A stretch of DNA of 18,028 nucleotides from an uncultured Clostridia bacterium (GTDB taxonomy: Bacteria > Bacillota > Clostridia > UMGS1810). The DNA lies in the NCBI GenBank assembly GCA_934463165.1, contig CAKSJG010000037.1:1-18028 (forward strand), read 5' to 3'. Positions 15,057-18,028 of the stretch are shown here, one piece after another. Numbering within the stretch: the first letter of the stretch is position 1; each line of letters begins with the position of its first letter. The notes below the pieces were generated by a model. That model ran no database searches. It had not been told where the DNA came from and saw only the letters and a list, made by a program, of their open reading frames with translations. Made by a program: the position numbers and the translations under genes.

Positions 15057-16553
15057 ATGATAGACACTCAAATAAAAAAACTTGTAAATTACGGTATAAA
15101 ATGCGGACTGCTTACGGAGCGTGACAGGATTTTCACAACAAATCTTATAATAGACGCTCTCGGCATGGATGAATTTAAGGATACCGAGGTTGATGATGAA
15201 ATTAATCTTGAAGAGATTTTAAGCGATATAACCGATTATGCGGTTGAAAAGGGAATATGTGAAAATTCGGTTACTTACCGCGATCTTTTCGATACGCGTA
15301 TAATGGCTTGCCTTATGCCGCGCCCGAGCGAGGTAACCGATAAATTTTGGGGAATATATAAAAAATCGCCCAAGGAGGCAACGGATTATTTCTATAAGCT
15401 AAGCTGCGACAGCAACTACATTCGCCGTTACCGCATTGCAAGGGATGTCAAGTGGGCTGCGCCGTCCGATTACGGTGATATAGATATAACAATTAATCTT
15501 TCAAAACCCGAAAAAGACCCCAAAGCGATTGCCGCTGCAAAAAATGCACCGCAGAGCGGTTACCCGAAGTGCCTTCTTTGCCGCGAAAACGAGGGATATG
15601 CAGGCAGGGTAAATTCACCTGCAAGGCAAAATCACCGTGTGATACCGCTTACGATAAACAACTCAGACTGGTGTTTTCAGTATTCACCGTATGTGTATTA
15701 CAATGAGCACTGCATAGTGTTTAATTCATGTCATACACCGATGAAAATAGAAAAGGCAACGTTTAAAAAGCTGCTTGATTTTGTGGGTCAGTTCCCGCAT
15801 TACTTTGTCGGATCAAATGCCGATCTTCCGATTGTCGGCGGCTCAATTTTAAGTCATGATCATTTCCAGGGCGGAAATTATGAGTTTGCAATGGCAAAAG
15901 CGCCGATAGAAAAGAAGCTTTCTTTTGACGGATTCGATGACGTTGAATCGGGCATTGTAAAGTGGCCGATGTCAACAATACGTCTCAGAAGCGAAAAAGC
16001 CGAGAGACTCTCCGAGCTTGCGGACAAGATTTTGCTTGCATGGCGCGAATATACCGATGAAGATGCTTTCATTTTTGCCGAAACGGACGGAGAAAAACAC
16101 AATACAATAACTCCGATTGCAAGATTTAAAAACGGAAAATATGAGCTTGACCTGGTTTTAAGAAACAATATAACAACACCCGAGCATCCTCTCGGTGTTT
16201 ACCATCCGCATGCCGAGCTGCACCATATCAAAAAAGAGAATATCGGTTTGATTGAGGTTATGGGTCTTGCGGTTCTTCCTGCCAGACTGAAAAATGAGCT
16301 TGATGTTCTTGCCGACGCCATTGTAAGCGGCAAGGATATAGACTCTGATGAAACAATTGCAAAACATGCCGATTGGGTTCGTGAATTTTCGGTTAAGTAT
16401 GACAGCATAACTGACGAAAACGTCACGGAAATTCTTCACCGTGAGGTGGGTCTTGTATTCCTTAAGGTTTTGGAACATGCGGGTGTGTATAAAAGAAATG
16501 AAAGCGGCATGAAAGCTTTTGTTAAATTTACAGATTACGTAAATAAAAAATAA
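15057..16553 (+). CDS. galT: UDP-glucose--hexose-1-phosphate uridylyltransferase, class II GalT
   Basis: This 498-residue cytoplasmic enzyme exchanges UMP between UDP-glucose and galactose-1-phosphate in the Leloir pathway. The length, the early MIDTQIKKLVNYGIKCGLL segment, the DYGDIDITINLSKPEKDP stretch and the CLLCRENEGYAGR motif are typical of the long Gram-positive class II GalT. The active-site segment is SHDHFQGG (H267, H269, Q271), the counterpart of the class I HPHxQ motif. I choose ATG 15057 because AAGGAAG lies 7 bases upstream; a GTG at 15039 would precede that site. The gene has its own promoter and starts a new unit with the SpoIID-like gene 33 bases downstream. No galK or galE is adjacent. 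It could use galactose released from pectin side chains, but co-regulation with the left-hand cluster is not shown. Confidence 0.93.
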   Translation: MIDTQIKKLVNYGIKCGLLTERDRIFTTNLIIDALGMDEFKDTEVDDEINLEEILSDITDYAVEKGICENSVTYRDLFDTRIMACLMPRPSEVTDKFWGIYKKSPKEATDYFYKLSCDSNYIRRYRIARDVKWAAPSDYGDIDITINLSKPEKDPKAIAAAKNAPQSGYPKCLLCRENEGYAGRVNSPARQNHRVIPLTINNSDWCFQYSPYVYYNEHCIVFNSCHTPMKIEKATFKKLLDFVGQFPHYFVGSNADLPIVGGSILSHDHFQGGNYEFAMAKAPIEKKLSFDGFDDVESGIVKWPMSTIRLRSEKAERLSELADKILLAWREYTDEDAFIFAETDGEKHNTITPIARFKNGKYELDLVLRNNITTPEHPLGVYHPHAELHHIKKENIGLIEVMGLAVLPARLKNELDVLADAIVSGKDIDSDETIAKHADWVREFSVKYDSITDENVTEILHREVGLVFLKVLEHAGVYKRNESGMKAFVKFTDYVNKK

Positions 16554-16586
16554 CCGGTTGTATTATCGGCTGAAAGAAGGGTACGT

Positions 16587-17897
16587 ATGAAAAAATGTAT
16601 TTTGTTTGTGTTGTCTCTTGCCTTGCTCATCTCACTTTTTGTGCCGTGTATATCTTATGCTCTTGACGCACAATATCAGACGGTTAAGGTCGGAATATAT
16701 TATTCGTCAACTGCAAAATCGCAGGTTTCGTTTGCTTCGACAGACGGATTTACCGTAGGCTATATGAACGATTCGGCATTTGTTCCCGAGTCCGGTCTGT
16801 GGCAAAGCGAAAACAGCGCGGCGTATTCATCGGCAGGTACGGTTAACATCAACGGTACCGAATATAGCTGTAAAAACGGAAACGTTGCTCTGTATCCGAT
16901 AAACGGCAGCGTCAACATCAACGGCACAATATACCGCGGCGGTGTTGAGTTTTATCCGTCATCGGGCAAGCTTACGGTAATTAACTTTGTAAATATAAAC
17001 GACTATATTGCCGCCGTTGTCGGCAAAGAGATGAGCCCGTCATGGAATATAGAAGCGCTCAAGGCTCAGGCTGTCTGCGCCAGAAGCTATTGCATAGCAA
17101 CATGGAACAGGCATTCGTCTCTCGGGTTTAATATGTGCTCTCTGCAGGACTGTCAGACGTATATGGGAATTTCGGGCGAGACGGAATCAACCAAGCGCGC
17201 TGCGTCGGAAACCAAGGATCAGGTGGTTATGTATGGTTCGTCGGTTGCAACCACGGTTTACAGCGCGTCTGACGGCGGTTCCACGGCATATTCAAAGCAT
17301 GTGTGGGGAGGAGATATTCCGTATCTGCAGGCTGTGGAGGATATATACGAAAACCCGAATGAAGCAGTGCGCTCATCATGGACAAACACGTTTACAAAGT
17401 CCGATATCAAATCAAAGCTTGCCGCAAGCGGAATAAATATCGGCGAGGTTACCGATATGAAAGTTACGGGTAAGGATGAATACGGCAGGGTATATGAGGT
17501 AACGATATACGGAACTAACGGAAACCACGTTCTTAAAAATGAAAAAACACGTTCGTTTTTTAATCTTTACAGCCAGAAGTATACAATTTCCTCCTCGGGC
17601 AAAACGGCTGACAGCGAGATATATGCCGCTTCCTCGGAGGGAATAAAGATTATCACGGATAACGTTATTGCAAAGGTTTATGTAGACGGACTTCTGACAG
17701 TAAGGGGCGGTGCTTCGACAAAGACTTATAAAGAAAACGAATCCGCATCTTTAACGGGCGATACATTCACGATAAACGGTTCGGGTTGGGGGCACGGAGT
17801 CGGAATGAGCCAATACGGAGCAAAGGCAATGGCAGACCAAGGGTTCGGATATAAAGATATTCTGACGTTTTATTATAAAGGTACATACATTGCATAA
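16587..17897 (+). CDS. Secreted SpoIID/LytB domain protein (peptidoglycan-acting)
   Basis: The 436-residue product has a signal peptide (residues 1-25, cleavage near ISYA). The SpoIID/LytB domain starts near residue 30 and holds the typical VVGKEMSPSWNIEALKAQAV segment with the candidate catalytic acid E148, and ends with GWGHGVGMSQYGAKAMADQG (400-419). SpoIID-type enzymes are lytic transglycosylases that cut glycan strands lacking stem peptides during sporulation engulfment; LytB-type relatives modify amidase action. H176, C184 and C189 (in WNRHSSLGFNMCSLQDC) recall the Cys/His zinc site reported for a clostridial SpoIID; this match is by eye. The site AGAAGGG precedes the ATG. It shares a transcription unit with galT, so it may be a vegetative paralogue rather than the sporulation gene itself, which usually lies elsewhere. 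Confidence 0.87.
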   Translation: MKKCILFVLSLALLISLFVPCISYALDAQYQTVKVGIYYSSTAKSQVSFASTDGFTVGYMNDSAFVPESGLWQSENSAAYSSAGTVNINGTEYSCKNGNVALYPINGSVNINGTIYRGGVEFYPSSGKLTVINFVNINDYIAAVVGKEMSPSWNIEALKAQAVCARSYCIATWNRHSSLGFNMCSLQDCQTYMGISGETESTKRAASETKDQVVMYGSSVATTVYSASDGGSTAYSKHVWGGDIPYLQAVEDIYENPNEAVRSSWTNTFTKSDIKSKLAASGINIGEVTDMKVTGKDEYGRVYEVTIYGTNGNHVLKNEKTRSFFNLYSQKYTISSSGKTADSEIYAASSEGIKIITDNVIAKVYVDGLLTVRGGASTKTYKENESASLTGDTFTINGSGWGHGVGMSQYGAKAMADQGFGYKDILTFYYKGTYIA

Positions 17898-18028
17898 TAA
17901 ACGATAATTAGGTGATTGTAAAATAAAAATGTAAAAAATGTGGATAAATTTTTGCGGAACGCTGTGGTGCACAAAACAAACAAAATATATAATTAAATGC
18001 AAGGACTAATGCCTCCACTGTGTAAGGG
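17898..18028. other. Noncoding right end
   Basis: This 131-base stretch is very A/T-rich. I see no clear terminator for the galT-SpoIID unit, no RNA gene and no convincing ORF. Confidence 0.5.
18010..18028. repeat. Possible edge of a dispersed intergenic repeat
   Basis: The last bases, TGCCTCCACTGTGTAAGGG, resemble the start of a palindromic intergenic repeat that I recall as common in Clostridia genomes (GCCTCC...TGTGTAAGGGGAGG). Only ~19 bases are visible, and the inverted arm would lie outside the window. Confidence 0.3.

Noticed and set aside
1..18028. Defence system, CRISPR array or biosynthetic cluster
   Set aside because: No CRISPR repeats, nucleases, toxin-antitoxin pairs or biosynthetic enzymes are visible; the genes fit pectin use, galactose metabolism and cell-wall functions.
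1..18028. tRNA, rRNA or a classified riboswitch
   Set aside because: I found no tRNA-like cloverleaf or TTCGA loop context, no rRNA sequence and no recognisable riboswitch core in the intergenic gaps.

Overview
The window looks like AT-rich Bacillota DNA (Clostridia, by inference). The signs are a SpoIID/LytB family protein, a sugar ABC transporter of the LplABC/YtePQ type without its own ATPase, purine-rich ribosome binding sites, and a replication initiator typical of Clostridia integrative elements. The carbohydrate genes point to a gut pectin (rhamnogalacturonan I) degrader, comparable in lifestyle to Monoglobus or related Oscillospirales. Species cannot be decided from the sequence.

Layout. 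(1) About 1-1060: the end of an integrative or conjugative element, transcribed leftward. It holds the 5' part of a helix-turn-helix/DUF6017-type replication initiator with internal iteron-like repeats, a 58-residue Cys-rich protein, two hairpins and a possible leader ORF. (2) 1072-1434: only the last ~120 residues of an extracellular sugar-binding protein; the rest is missing at the element junction. (3) 1451-3293: two intact ABC permeases. (4) 3386-10028: two tandem secreted proteins of ~1,090 residues, each with three LamG/concanavalin-like modules, two Ig-like domains, a beta domain and a C-terminal SGNH (CE12-like) esterase domain. They are a mosaic of almost identical and strongly diverged blocks. 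(5) 10113-12437: a third secreted protein built from three LamG-like modules. (6) 12440-14515: a cytoplasmic GH105-type unsaturated rhamnogalacturonyl hydrolase with an unusual ~320-residue N-terminal beta-sandwich region. (7) 14536-14911: a decayed gene, closed by a strong terminator. (8) 14990-17897: a separate unit with a near-consensus promoter driving galT (class II) and a secreted SpoIID/LytB protein. (9) 17898-18028: noncoding, possibly reaching into a dispersed repeat.

How it fits together (inference). The secreted multi-module proteins would bind and deacetylate pectic polysaccharide outside the cell. The LplB/LplC permeases would import the oligosaccharides, and the GH105 enzyme would remove the unsaturated terminal uronate inside the cell. 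GalT could feed galactose from RG-I side chains into metabolism, but it lies in its own transcription unit. The most notable observations are the mosaic paralogues with altered catalytic motifs in both esterase domains, and the transport operon that lost its binding protein at a mobile-element boundary.
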